Positions 27,410-36,029 of a stretch of DNA of 41,724 nucleotides are shown here, piece after piece. The translations under genes were made by a program, and so were the position numbers. Source of the stretch: Lachnospiraceae bacterium (GTDB taxonomy: Bacteria > Bacillota > Clostridia > Lachnospirales > Lachnospiraceae); assembly GCA_024691565.1 (NCBI GenBank), contig JAILNN010000228.1:1-41724 (forward strand), in the 5' to 3' direction. The notes under the pieces were generated by a model. It saw nothing but the letters and a program-made list of their open reading frames with translations. It did not search any database and was not told where the DNA came from. Within the stretch, counting starts at the first letter, position 1. Each line of letters begins with the position of its first letter.

Positions 27410-28816
27410 TTATTCCTCTTCTTTTAACATATCCCTAATTTTCATTATTATTGCAGCCTCAAGACGTTTCTTCTGAATTCCACAAGCAACATCATAGGAG
27501 TCTAAAATATCGCCATTGAAATTATAATTATTTGCATTACAACCACCGCTACAATAATACTTTGCCCAACATTTCTGACACTTAGGTTTTGAATAAACAT
27601 GTGCCTTTGAAAAGACCTTTTTAATATCTTCATCAAATGTATTATCAAGAATATTACCCATAAGGAATTCTTTCTTACCAACAAATTGATGACAAGGATA
27701 GATTTCTCCGTCTGGAGTAACACATACATATTCATTACCACTTCCACAACCACGAAGACGCTTAATAATACAAGGTCCCTGATCTAAGTCAATCATAAAG
27801 TGGAAGAAATTAATAAATTTTCCACCTTCCTTGATAGCTGTAATCTCATCCATAAGACGATCATACTCTTCATTAATTCTATCTAAATCCTTTTCAGTAA
27901 TAGCATAATCCATGCTAGGATCTTCCATTACAGGCTCAACAGAAATCTGGTCAAAACCTTCGTTGTAAAGTGATAAAATATCATTAGCAAAATCTAAATT
28001 ATTTCTTGTATAAGTTCCACGAACATAATACTCTTTATCGCCACGTTTCTCAACGAGCTTCTTAAAATTCTTTATAATAATATCATATGAACCCTTTCCA
28101 TTTGGAAGTGGTCTCATATTATCATTAACTTCTTTTCTACCATCGATTGAGAGAACTACATTATCCATGTTTTCATTAATATAATCAATTTTCTCATCAT
28201 TCAAAAGTAAACCATTTGTAGTAATTGTGAAACGGAAATTCTTTCCATATTCCTTTTCCTTTGAACGCGCATATTCCACTACCTGTTTAACAACCTCAAA
28301 GTTCATAAGTGGTTCGCCACCAAAGAAATCAACATCCAAATTAGGACGATTAGGACTTCTTTCTAAAAGGAAATCAATTGCAGCCTTACCAATTTCATAA
28401 GACATTAATTTTCTTCCAGTCCCAAAATCTCCAGTAGATGCAAAACAATACTTACATCTCATATTACAATCATGTGAAATATTTAGACATAAAGACTTAA
28501 TTGGAGAATCAACTGCTGTATTAGCATATTTTTCATATTGATCTTTTGAGAAAAGTAAATCTTCTGCTGCAAGACCTCTAACTTCTTCGAAAGACTCACA
28601 AATTTCTTCTCTAGTATACTTATCCTTAAACTGTTCTATTATTTCTTCTGGACATGTACTGCCCTCTTTAGCCATAGGTGCATCTGAACCCATCTCCTGA
28701 AAATATGGTTCGATTGCATCAATAATATCATAGGTAACATCATCTATTAAATGTACGCCGCCATTGTTAACATCTAATAAGATATTTAAATCCCTTGCTT
28801 TAAACTTGTGTATCAA
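27410..28816 (-). CDS. scfB: Radical SAM SCIFF maturase (thioether-forming)
   Basis: A 468-residue peptide-modifying enzyme that installs a thioether bond in the SCIFF peptide. The N-terminal 100 residues form a peptide-recognition-like domain. Cys117, Cys121 and Cys124 in CNMRCKYC bind the SAM cluster. A SPASM region follows residue 345, with Cys in RGCGSGNEYVC, YPCHQF, CQKCWAKYYCSGGC and VACG binding auxiliary clusters. The start is a TTG at 28816 with GAGGGG nine bases upstream and no better ATG. The precursor gene scfA lies 120 bases upstream; the intergenic stretch holds a hairpin. The pairing with a 49-residue six-Cys peptide makes the assignment firm. Confidence 0.95.
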   Translation of the reverse strand: MIHKFKARDLNILLDVNNGGVHLIDDVTYDIIDAIEPYFQEMGSDAPMAKEGSTCPEEIIEQFKDKYTREEICESFEEVRGLAAEDLLFSKDQYEKYANTAVDSPIKSLCLNISHDCNMRCKYCFASTGDFGTGRKLMSYEIGKAAIDFLLERSPNRPNLDVDFFGGEPLMNFEVVKQVVEYARSKEKEYGKNFRFTITTNGLLLNDEKIDYINENMDNVVLSIDGRKEVNDNMRPLPNGKGSYDIIIKNFKKLVEKRGDKEYYVRGTYTRNNLDFANDILSLYNEGFDQISVEPVMEDPSMDYAITEKDLDRINEEYDRLMDEITAIKEGGKFINFFHFMIDLDQGPCIIKRLRGCGSGNEYVCVTPDGEIYPCHQFVGKKEFLMGNILDNTFDEDIKKVFSKAHVYSKPKCQKCWAKYYCSGGCNANNYNFNGDILDSYDVACGIQKKRLEAAIIMKIRDMLKEEE

Positions 28817-28849
28817 CTAACAATACCCCTCTTCCTGTTTTTAAATGAA

Positions 28850-28903
28850 AAAGGCTGTAACACATCACAAACAAAATAGTTTGCTGGATATGTAACAACC
28901 TTT
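28850..28903 (-). other. Stem-loop between scfA and scfB
   Basis: AAAGGCTGTAAC (28850-28861) and GTAACAACCTTT (28892-28903) pair at 10 of 12 positions, with inner pairing of CACAAAC and GTTTG. On the minus strand the stem ends in CTTTTTCATTT. It could be a partial terminator or a stabilising element that keeps precursor levels above enzyme levels, as is common for peptide operons. Confidence 0.45.
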
Positions 28904-28936
28904 AAGAGACTCACACTCGGAGCCTTCACGTCAAAA

Positions 28937-29086
28937 TTAGTCCTCAGATGCTCTCTTGCATTCCTGATTACCGACAGTACAAGAAGTCTTGCAAGCTGAC
29001 TGGCAAGAAGCCTGACACTTACCGCATCCACCCTTAATTGCAGATTTAGCAAGATTTGCTTTGTTAATTGTTCTAATATGTTTCAT
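28937..29086 (-). CDS. scfA: SCIFF ribosomally made precursor peptide (six cysteines)
   Basis: A 49-residue peptide. It starts MKHIRTINKANLAKSAIKGG, then carries Cys at 21, 24, 28, 32, 36 and 43 and ends in RASED. This is the 'six cysteines in forty-five residues' family found throughout Clostridia. A perfect AGGAGG lies five bases before the ATG. Thr37 sits five residues after Cys32; in the characterised Clostridium thermocellum homologue the thioether is reported between Cys32 and Thr37, so the same bond is expected here. The peptide's biological role is not known. The gene is followed by the maturase scfB and a DUF1653 gene. Confidence 0.97.
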   Translation of the reverse strand: MKHIRTINKANLAKSAIKGGCGKCQASCQSACKTSCTVGNQECKRASED

Positions 29087-29154
29087 GATAGCCTCCTAAT
29101 AAATGTAGTCATCAGTTAAAAAAACCGAATGCCTCGCTTAATCCATATTAGTTT

Positions 29155-29182
29155 ATCATAAGCAATATAAAAAAACAAGCAA
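29155..29182 (-). promoter_or_regulatory. Candidate promoter of the SCIFF operon
   Basis: Minus-strand TTGCTT (29182-29177), a 16-base spacer and TATGAT (29160-29155) precede scfA by about 70 bases. The hexamers and spacing equal those of the potA candidate. The -35 lies in CAAGCAATTGTTTG (29176-29189), a near-palindrome shared with the -35 of the divergent patatin promoter. Confidence 0.45.
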
Positions 29183-29186
29183 TTGT

Positions 29187-29215
29187 TTGACGCTAAATTA
29201 ATCTTCTGTTATCAT
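29187..29215 (+). promoter_or_regulatory. Promoter of the patatin/AAA+ operon
   Basis: TTGACG (29187-29192), a 17-base spacer and TATCAT (29210-29215) lie about 30 bases before the patatin gene. The -35 abuts the -35 of the divergent SCIFF promoter, and a 14-bp near-palindrome (29176-29189) spans both, so one regulator could act on both. Confidence 0.6.
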
Positions 29216-29245
29216 TATTATATCTTTATTTACAGGAGGTAAAAA

Positions 29246-30445
29246 ATGTATAGCGATTCAATAAAAAAGCTCTCTAAGTATGTTGATTTAGATGACGATA
29301 AAGAGCTTTCAGACCTTACTAAAAGTATATCTGAAGGCATGGATATGACAGATCGTATTTATAAAAATACTACAAAAGAATCAATCAATTGTATTTTCAA
29401 TGAATTCAGTCCAAAACTGCTGGAAAAAATCAATGCCTCCAAGGATGATATAGCCCTAGTTTTAAGTGGTGGAGGTGGTAAAGGTGCATATCAAGTTGGC
29501 GCCTATAAAGCAATTGTTGAAGATTCACGTTTTAAGATTTCAGGTATTTCTGGTACAAGTGTTGGAGCCTTAAATGCCGCTCTTTTCTGCGCCAAAGATA
29601 TAAAAGACGCTGAAGCTATTTGGCAAAGTCTTACACCTGATGACATCTTATCACCTAGTGCAGACAGTGATTTTTCAGCCTCAGACCTTAAATTAGATAA
29701 TTTTTCCTTAGCTGAAAAGCTAATTCTAAACGATATAAAAACTGAGAATATTTTCACCACAGAGTTTTTTAATGACAATGAATTTTTCTCAAGGGTAGGC
29801 CTATCAAAAATTATAAATGATACTAAAACACCACAGTTACTTGATATGACAAAGCCAATTTGTGCAATTTCTGCATTTAACCTTAATGATGCCATCCCTA
29901 ATTACTTTGTTTTAAACGAATTATCAGATATAGATACGGAAAAGCTCTTACTCGCCTCTTCTGCTATACCATTAGTATTCGAATATGTAACATATAATTC
30001 AAAAAACTACTACGATGGAGGCTTCCCACTCTTTGGAAATAACCTTCCAATGTCTCCACTCTATAGCCTTGGATATCGAAAGTTCATCGTGATCCATACA
30101 GACTCTTCTAAAGACACCTATATGAATATAAACTCAATTAAGAGAAATCGAAAACTCTTAAATGAAGAGTACTTTGATGACGGCATATTCTTACATCTCT
30201 TCCCATCAAAATCACTTGGTGGTATTAGAGAGGGCACTCTAAACTTCGATGATAAATATATTGATGAGACAATAGCTCTTGGATATGAAGATACAAAAAA
30301 TATTCTTCAAAGCTTTAATATTAATGAATTTAATATTGAAGAGAGCGAAATAAAGAATTATAATAGTTCTATTGAAAAACATATTTATAAGAATTCAACC
30401 TTTAGTAGCTATAATCGCCTTCTTGAAGGCCTGAATTCTTTATAA
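29246..30445 (+). CDS. Patatin-like phospholipase
   Basis: A 399-residue acyl hydrolase. After a helical N-terminal extension (1-65) comes the patatin core: oxyanion loop GGGGKGAYQVG (75-85), nucleophile Ser105 in GTSVG, and Asp257 in YYDGG, the catalytic dyad partner. No signal peptide or membrane segment is seen, so it acts on lipids from the cytoplasm. AGGAGG precedes the ATG. It is the first gene of the only plus-strand unit in the window and is followed 15 bases later by a AAA+ ATPase. Patatins serve in lipid turnover, in virulence and as membrane-degrading effectors of some antiphage systems; no nucleotide cyclase is nearby, so a CBASS role is not supported. Confidence 0.88.
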   Translation: MYSDSIKKLSKYVDLDDDKELSDLTKSISEGMDMTDRIYKNTTKESINCIFNEFSPKLLEKINASKDDIALVLSGGGGKGAYQVGAYKAIVEDSRFKISGISGTSVGALNAALFCAKDIKDAEAIWQSLTPDDILSPSADSDFSASDLKLDNFSLAEKLILNDIKTENIFTTEFFNDNEFFSRVGLSKIINDTKTPQLLDMTKPICAISAFNLNDAIPNYFVLNELSDIDTEKLLLASSAIPLVFEYVTYNSKNYYDGGFPLFGNNLPMSPLYSLGYRKFIVIHTDSSKDTYMNINSIKRNRKLLNEEYFDDGIFLHLFPSKSLGGIREGTLNFDDKYIDETIALGYEDTKNILQSFNINEFNIEESEIKNYNSSIEKHIYKNSTFSSYNRLLEGLNSL

Positions 30446-30460
30446 AGAAAGTGAGATATT

Positions 30461-31843
30461 ATGGAAAACAATCTAACTGAAAGCGTTAAAAATGCATATG
30501 AAATGTGCGATTATATTGATGATAATAAAATAATAAAAGGCAACGATTTTCCACTTAGATTCAGCCTTCAACAGGAGTTTTTAAGTTTCCTACTCTTCCT
30601 CTCCTATATCAATGATGATTATAGTAGTGAAGAACAAAAATTCATCTTAGACACCTTGAATTTAAACATACCAAAAGAAAGAGCCTTAACACTTAGAACT
30701 CAGAGAGCCCTAAATGAAAATGGCTTTGCACTTAAGGTTCCATTCGTTCTTAAATGCTTTGTTTTATCTGATGCCGGCAAAAAGATAAGTAACGATAAAT
30801 ATAAATATAAGAAATCAAGAGCACTTGTTGAAACCTATAGAAACATAGGTCAATCTTATATCGCTCTTAATTCAACTAACACAGACGAAGAAATTCGCCT
30901 ACTTACAAAGTATATTGGATTAATGGAGAACTTCTTAAAGACCTATGGTCTTCTTCATCCTGACCATAAAACTCAACCAGTAGTCTTAGAGGAGGAAGAA
31001 GAACTCTCAACAGAAGAGCTTTTAACAGAACTTAACTCTCTTACTGGTCTTAATAGTGTTAAACAAGAAGTTAATCAGTTAATTAACCTAATAAAGGTTC
31101 AAAAGCTTCGTGAAGAAAAGGGAATGAAAACCACAGCAACAAATAAACATCTAATCTTCTCTGGTAACCCAGGAAGTGGTAAAACAACTGTTGCAAGGCT
31201 TCTTGCTAAAGTTTATAAAAGCATCGGAGCCTGCACAAAGGGTCACTTAATCGAAGTTGACCGTTCCGGTTTAGTTAGTGGATATATTGGTCAGACTGCC
31301 TTAAAGGTTCAGGATGTTGTTGAAAGTGCACTCGGTGGAATTCTTTTTATCGATGAAGCCTATGCTCTAACAAACTACAAGGGTGAAGGTGACTTTGGTC
31401 AAGAAGCTGTTGATACCCTCCTTAAGTGTATGGAGGATCATCGAGACGATTTAATCGTAATCTGCGCTGGTTACACTGAACTAATGGTAGAATTTGTAAA
31501 TTCAAACCCAGGTCTTAAGTCACGCTTCAGTAAGGTCATTGAATTTGAGGATTATACTGCAGAAGAAGAGATTGAAATTCTAATTTCTATGTGTAAAAAG
31601 CAAGACTATCAGCTCTCTGCTGACGCTCTAAAAACAGCCAAGGCCTTCTTTGAAGACAGAATTGCAAATAAAGATGATTCCTTTGCAAATGCTAGAGATG
31701 TAAGAAACTACCTGGAAAAGGGAATAATCAATCAGGCAAGCAGAATTGTTAATGACGAAAGCTTAAAAGGCACTGATGAAGCAAAAAGAGAAGTCCTTCT
31801 AAAAACTATAGAAGGACAGGATTTCGAAAATATTAAACTTTAA
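30461..31843 (+). CDS. CbxX/CfqX-type (SpoVK-like) AAA+ ATPase
   Basis: A 460-residue ATPase. Residues 1-185 are helical and acidic with a TerB-like look (LSFLLFLSYINDDYSSEEQK). The AAA+ domain follows: Walker A GNPGSGKTTVAR (235-246), pore-loop-like SGYIGQTA (273-280), Walker B GILFIDEAYAL (293-303), sensor 1 VICAGYTELM and arginine finger LKSRFSKVIEF. Relatives include rubisco activase CbbX, SpoVK and EccA of type VII secretion. None of those partners is present here. It is co-transcribed with the patatin gene, suggesting that it remodels or controls the phospholipase. Its stop codon overlaps the convergent acyP stop by four bases, so no terminator fits between them. Confidence 0.9.
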   Translation: MENNLTESVKNAYEMCDYIDDNKIIKGNDFPLRFSLQQEFLSFLLFLSYINDDYSSEEQKFILDTLNLNIPKERALTLRTQRALNENGFALKVPFVLKCFVLSDAGKKISNDKYKYKKSRALVETYRNIGQSYIALNSTNTDEEIRLLTKYIGLMENFLKTYGLLHPDHKTQPVVLEEEEELSTEELLTELNSLTGLNSVKQEVNQLINLIKVQKLREEKGMKTTATNKHLIFSGNPGSGKTTVARLLAKVYKSIGACTKGHLIEVDRSGLVSGYIGQTALKVQDVVESALGGILFIDEAYALTNYKGEGDFGQEAVDTLLKCMEDHRDDLIVICAGYTELMVEFVNSNPGLKSRFSKVIEFEDYTAEEEIEILISMCKKQDYQLSADALKTAKAFFEDRIANKDDSFANARDVRNYLEKGIINQASRIVNDESLKGTDEAKREVLLKTIEGQDFENIKL

Positions 31844-32130
31844 TAATCATAATATGAAGAGGCAATTTTAAAACTTCTTTCATTTTCTTCTAAAGGCAGA
31901 TTGCATGTATCTATTCCAGTAATATTTACAAATCTGCCTTTATTTATTTGAGTAATAAATCTGGTAATTAACTCTTCATCCCCTTGAACATAAGCCTCTA
32001 CCGTTCCATCTGGCATATTTTTAACACTGCCAGTTAATCTAAATTCATCGGCTGCAGCCTTTGCTCTATACCTAAAACCAACACCTTGAACAGAACCGTA
32101 AAAGGTCAATTTTTTTCTAACAATAGCCAT
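31840..32130 (-). CDS. acyP: Acylphosphatase
   Basis: A 96-residue enzyme hydrolysing acyl phosphates such as acetyl phosphate. The family motif GSVQGVGFRYR near residues 12-22 holds the catalytic Arg, and the Asn of SVKNMPDGTVEAYVQG positions water. Its ATG is immediately after the rimO stop, with GGTGAGG inside rimO serving as binding site, so the two are coupled. Its 3' end overlaps the convergent AAA+ gene by four bases. Confidence 0.95.
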   Translation of the reverse strand: MAIVRKKLTFYGSVQGVGFRYRAKAAADEFRLTGSVKNMPDGTVEAYVQGDEELITRFITQINKGRFVNITGIDTCNLPLEENERSFKIASSYYDY

Positions 32131-33462
32131 TTAAAGAACCTCACCTACTAAATCATAATCCTTAGCCTGTATAATCTCGACTCTAACAAAATCCCCTGAA
32201 TCAAGTCTTCCATCATAATTCACAAAGACTAAACCATCAACATCTGGAGCGTCCATATAAGACCTTCCTACATAGATATTATCCTCTGGAATAAATCCTT
32301 CAATCATAACATCTAGTTCTCTTCCAACCTGTGCCTGTGCTTCATCAAAGGCAAGGCTCTGCTGAAGTTCCATTATTCTGTCTCTCCTGTCAGCCTTAAC
32401 ATCCTCATCAATTTGATTTTCAAGCTCAGCTGCTGGTGTGTTTTCTTCTTGAGAATATGTAAAGACACCAAGTCTTTTAAAATTCATCTCCCGAACGAAT
32501 TCATACATTTCATCAAAATCATCTTCTGTTTCACCAGGAAATCCAGTAATAAGAGTTGTTCTAATAGCAATATCCGGAATATTGTCCTTTAGTTTTCCAA
32601 CAATATCAACTAATTCCTGTTTATTAGTCCAACGTCCCATGCGACTTAAAATGTTATCAGATGCATGCTGAATAGGCATATCTATATAATGACAAACCTT
32701 TTTATTATCTCGAATTTCATAAATCAGTTCATCATAAATCTCTTCAGGATAACAATAAAGTAGCCTAATCCACTTAAGCCCCTCAATATTTGAAAGTTTA
32801 TTTAGAAGAACATGTAATTTTTTTTCGCCGTATATATCACTACCGTAAAGTGTTGTTTCCTGGGCTACTAGAATAAGTTCTCTCGCACCATTTTCAACTA
32901 AGTGAGTAGCCTGAAGGAGTAATTCTGGCATTGGCACACTCCTATAGTGACCTTTAATCTCAGGAATAACACAATAGGTACAGCACTTGTCACAACCTTC
33001 AGCTATTTTTAAATAGGCCCTTGAACCACCTGAACTATGATCATCATAAACAACAGACTTCGGAAGGTAATTAACATCCTCTAAGTAAGTAGATTTTTCT
33101 ATTTCACCCTTATTATCAAGTGTCTTCAAAATAGCCTCAGAAAGCTTCTCAACGGCCGTTGCACCAATAATAATATCAACCTCAGGAAGTTCTTCTAGGA
33201 TTTCTTTATGGTATCTTTGCGCAAGACAACCACAAACAACCAAAAGCTTACAATTACCTTCTTTATATTCACCCATCTCAATTATAGAATTAATACTTTC
33301 TTCCTTAGCATCAGAAATAAAGCAACAAGTATTAATAACAATAACCTCAGCATCCTCTGGGTCAGAAACCAATTGAAAATCATAGTCCTGTAATCTAGAA
33401 ATCATCATCTCACTGTCAACAAGGTTTTTATCACACCCAAGTGACATAAAAAATATATTCAT
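32131..33462 (-). CDS. rimO: Ribosomal protein S12 methylthiotransferase
   Basis: A 443-residue radical SAM enzyme that methylthiolates an Asp of ribosomal protein S12. The N-terminal MTTase domain has Cys in MSLGCDKNLVDSE, INTCCF and VCGCLAQR for the auxiliary cluster. The radical SAM motif reads CDKCCTYC (an extra Cys within the CX3CX2C spacing), and a TRAM domain closes the protein (VMIEGFIPEDN). GCDKNLVDSE is characteristic of RimO rather than MiaB. The ATG at 33462 is preceded by AAAGG; an in-frame GTG at 33492 lies inside folD and is rejected. It begins eight bases after the folD stop and precedes acyP. Confidence 0.95.
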   Translation of the reverse strand: MNIFFMSLGCDKNLVDSEMMISRLQDYDFQLVSDPEDAEVIVINTCCFISDAKEESINSIIEMGEYKEGNCKLLVVCGCLAQRYHKEILEELPEVDIIIGATAVEKLSEAILKTLDNKGEIEKSTYLEDVNYLPKSVVYDDHSSGGSRAYLKIAEGCDKCCTYCVIPEIKGHYRSVPMPELLLQATHLVENGARELILVAQETTLYGSDIYGEKKLHVLLNKLSNIEGLKWIRLLYCYPEEIYDELIYEIRDNKKVCHYIDMPIQHASDNILSRMGRWTNKQELVDIVGKLKDNIPDIAIRTTLITGFPGETEDDFDEMYEFVREMNFKRLGVFTYSQEENTPAAELENQIDEDVKADRRDRIMELQQSLAFDEAQAQVGRELDVMIEGFIPEDNIYVGRSYMDAPDVDGLVFVNYDGRLDSGDFVRVEIIQAKDYDLVGEVL

Positions 33463-33469
33463 CAGATTA

Positions 33470-34309
33470 TTACCTTTCAACACTTTCCACACAGTTATTC
33501 ATAAGCATTGCAATAGTCATTGGACCAACTCCACCTGGTACAGGTGTATAGGCACTACATACAGGAATAACAGATTCAAAATCAACATCTCCAGTAAGAT
33601 GTCCATCTTCTTTTCTATGCATTCCTACATCGATAACTGTAGCTCCCTCTTTTACGTAAGAAGCATCAATCATCTCACGTTTTCCAATAGCAACAATCAA
33701 AATATCTGCTCTCTTACATACTTCTTTAATATTCTTAGTATGTGAATGACAAATTGTAACAGTTGCATTCTCTCTTAACATAAGCATACCCATTGGCTTA
33801 CCAACAATGTTACTTCTACCAATAATTACACATTCCTTACCATCAATTTCAATATTACTTCTCTTTAATAATTCAATAATTCCAGCAGGAGTACATGACT
33901 TAAAGCCTTTTTCACCAATACTAAGTCTTCCAACACTTTCAGGATGGAATCCATCAACATCTTTATCAGGTGAAATTGCTCTAATTATCTTATCCTCATC
34001 AATTTGTTTAGGAAGAGGTAATTGAACAAGAATTCCATTAACCTCATCGTTCTTATTTAACTCATCAACAAGCTTTAAAAGCTCTTCCTCAGAAGTTGAC
34101 TCTGGAAGCTCATATGATAATGACTTAATTCCAATATATTCACAAGCATTCTTTTTATTCTTAACATAAACCTGTGAAGCAGGATCCTCACCAACTAAAA
34201 CAACAGCTAAACAAGGCTCAACTCCAGAAGCCTTCATCTTGCTAACCTTTTCCTTTAATTCATCTTTGATTTGTTTGGAAATTTCCTTTCCATTGATAAT
34301 TGCAGCCAT
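33470..34309 (-). CDS. folD: Methylenetetrahydrofolate dehydrogenase/cyclohydrolase
   Basis: A 279-residue bifunctional enzyme interconverting 5,10-methylene- and 10-formyl-tetrahydrofolate with NADP, for one-carbon metabolism. Motifs are YVKNKKNACEYIGI (catalytic Lys), GILVQLPLPKQID, DVDGFHPESVG, the nucleotide loop IIGRSNIVGKPMG and PVPGGVGPMTIAML at the C-terminus. AGGAGGG precedes the ATG. It lies between the nucleoside-kinase fusion gene and rimO, all on one strand with short gaps. Confidence 0.97.
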   Translation of the reverse strand: MAAIINGKEISKQIKDELKEKVSKMKASGVEPCLAVVLVGEDPASQVYVKNKKNACEYIGIKSLSYELPESTSEEELLKLVDELNKNDEVNGILVQLPLPKQIDEDKIIRAISPDKDVDGFHPESVGRLSIGEKGFKSCTPAGIIELLKRSNIEIDGKECVIIGRSNIVGKPMGMLMLRENATVTICHSHTKNIKEVCKRADILIVAIGKREMIDASYVKEGATVIDVGMHRKEDGHLTGDVDFESVIPVCSAYTPVPGGVGPMTIAMLMNNCVESVER

Positions 34310-34337
34310 AGTACCCTCCTAAAATAATAAATGATAA

Positions 34338-35984
34338 TTATAATTCAAAAATTCCTCCACCCACAAACTCTCTAAGAAGTGAGTTTTTAGGAATATATTC
34401 GCTATTAACTGTAAGGAAATAATCTAAGAACTTTAATAATCTCTTAGCCTCAGTATACTCAGGTCTGTCTTTAGGAATACCGAAAAGTACAGCCTCTGCA
34501 TAAGGCTTAAGCACAGCCATTTCATATACAAGAGAAGAATTAAACATAACATCAGCATCCTCTTGATAAGGGAAGATATATAAATCTTCTCCCTTTCTAA
34601 CAGAAGGCCATCTCTTAATTGTATCCTTAGCACTAATTCCTCTAGTACGGTTATCTCTAACCATTCTTCTAATAAGTCGTCCATCAGTTGTCGAAATACG
34701 ATTGTGCTCATCAACATTTATCTGAGTTAAATCACTTATATAAATTTTAAACTTACTTTCCTTTGGAAGTGAGTAAGAAAGCTGATCATTTAAACAATGA
34801 ATACCTTCAATAACGAGTACATCATTTTCTTCAAGTTGAATAAAATGACCATCATATTTTTTCTGACCTTTAATAAAGTCAAAGCGAGGAATCTCAACCT
34901 TTTCTCCATTTAAGAGCTTAGTCATATGCTCGTTAAAGAGCTTTGTATCAACAGCTTCCAGACATTCAAAATCATAATTTCCTTTTTCATCAACAGGAGT
35001 CTCAAACCTCTCCTTAAAATAGTTATCAACTCCAATTGGATGTGGTTTTAATCCAATTGTCTTTAATTGAACACTAAGTCTATGAGAAAATGTAGTTTTT
35101 CCAGAGGAAGAAGGACCTGCAATCATAACAAATTTAACATTTCCTCTCTCCTTAATCTGAGATGCAATCTCGGCAAGCTTCTTCTCCTGAAGTGCTTCAG
35201 AAACAAGAATTAAATCGTTAATCTTACCAGCTGAAATAACATCATTCAAGGCTCCAACTGTTCCAACACCCATGAGATTACTCCACTCAGTAGATTCCTT
35301 CAAGGTATTGAAAAGCTTTTCTCTCGGAACAAAGTTCTGTACAACCTCAGGTTTCCTTCTATTAGGCATGTTAATAAGGAAACCACCATTATATTTTTGC
35401 AAATCAAAATAATTAAGAATTCCTGTACTAGCCGGCATATATCCATAAAAATAATCCTGAAAACCAGCAAGTTCATAAATATTTGCACTAGAAACTCGTC
35501 TATATTTAAAGAGTTTCTTTTTCTCATACATCTTATAGCTATCAAAGAGCTTTCTAGCCTTATCAGTAGGAATTGAAAACTTCTCAAACTTAATATCAAG
35601 TCTAACTAATTTTCTCATTCCCTCCTTAACATCCTCGATAATTTCATCAGTAATTTCGAGTCCATCGACCTCACAATAAAGGCTATCACCAATAGAATAT
35701 CTAACATAGATATCCTTAATATCATTCCTATAATTATCATAGAAACTCTTAAGCATTAAAAGAATCATTCCTCTGACATAGGTTCTGTGTCCTGCATCAG
35801 AACCAGTATCAACAAAGGTAACATCATATCCATCAGAAATCTTCTTATTAAGCTCGATTAACTTTGAACCCCTTTTTGCAAGAATAATATCATGCTGATA
35901 ATCATCCTTAAAATCCTTTGCAACATCATAGTATGTTGAATTATCATCATACTCAACCTTTTTTCCATCTACACTAATAATCAT
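34338..35984 (-). CDS. Nucleoside kinase with TGS/ThrRS-like N-terminus
   Basis: A 548-residue fusion common in Clostridia. The first 60 residues resemble a TGS domain. Residues about 60-220 resemble the second additional domain of threonyl-tRNA synthetase (GHRTYVRGM, then FQDYFYGYMPASTG). A uridine-kinase-like P-loop domain follows, with Walker A GPSSSGKTT (290-298), substrate residues VDNYFKER and VIEGIHCLND. Uridine kinase is the usual label, but the substrate for this fusion class is not certain. AAGGGGG precedes the ATG. It is 45 bases after trmK and 28 before folD. Confidence 0.85.
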   Translation of the reverse strand: MIISVDGKKVEYDDNSTYYDVAKDFKDDYQHDIILAKRGSKLIELNKKISDGYDVTFVDTGSDAGHRTYVRGMILLMLKSFYDNYRNDIKDIYVRYSIGDSLYCEVDGLEITDEIIEDVKEGMRKLVRLDIKFEKFSIPTDKARKLFDSYKMYEKKKLFKYRRVSSANIYELAGFQDYFYGYMPASTGILNYFDLQKYNGGFLINMPNRRKPEVVQNFVPREKLFNTLKESTEWSNLMGVGTVGALNDVISAGKINDLILVSEALQEKKLAEIASQIKERGNVKFVMIAGPSSSGKTTFSHRLSVQLKTIGLKPHPIGVDNYFKERFETPVDEKGNYDFECLEAVDTKLFNEHMTKLLNGEKVEIPRFDFIKGQKKYDGHFIQLEENDVLVIEGIHCLNDQLSYSLPKESKFKIYISDLTQINVDEHNRISTTDGRLIRRMVRDNRTRGISAKDTIKRWPSVRKGEDLYIFPYQEDADVMFNSSLVYEMAVLKPYAEAVLFGIPKDRPEYTEAKRLLKFLDYFLTVNSEYIPKNSLLREFVGGGIFEL

Positions 35985-36029
35985 ATAATACCCCCTTCAT
36001 CCATTTAAATTCAGACTAATGATTATTCA

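Noticed and set aside
28813-29052. 79-residue open frame on the minus strand
   Set aside because: It overlaps scfA in another frame; the 49-residue six-Cys peptide with a perfect AGGAGG is clearly the real gene.
29503-29895. 130-residue open frame on the minus strand
   Set aside because: Antisense to the patatin gene, whose catalytic motifs lie in the same stretch.
29246-31843. CBASS antiphage system
   Set aside because: CBASS patatin effectors are encoded with a CD-NTase; none is present, and the AAA+ partner is of a different type.
33462-33492. Upstream GTG start for rimO
   Set aside because: It lies within folD and upstream of the AAAGG site; the ATG at 33462 gives the family's usual N-terminus.
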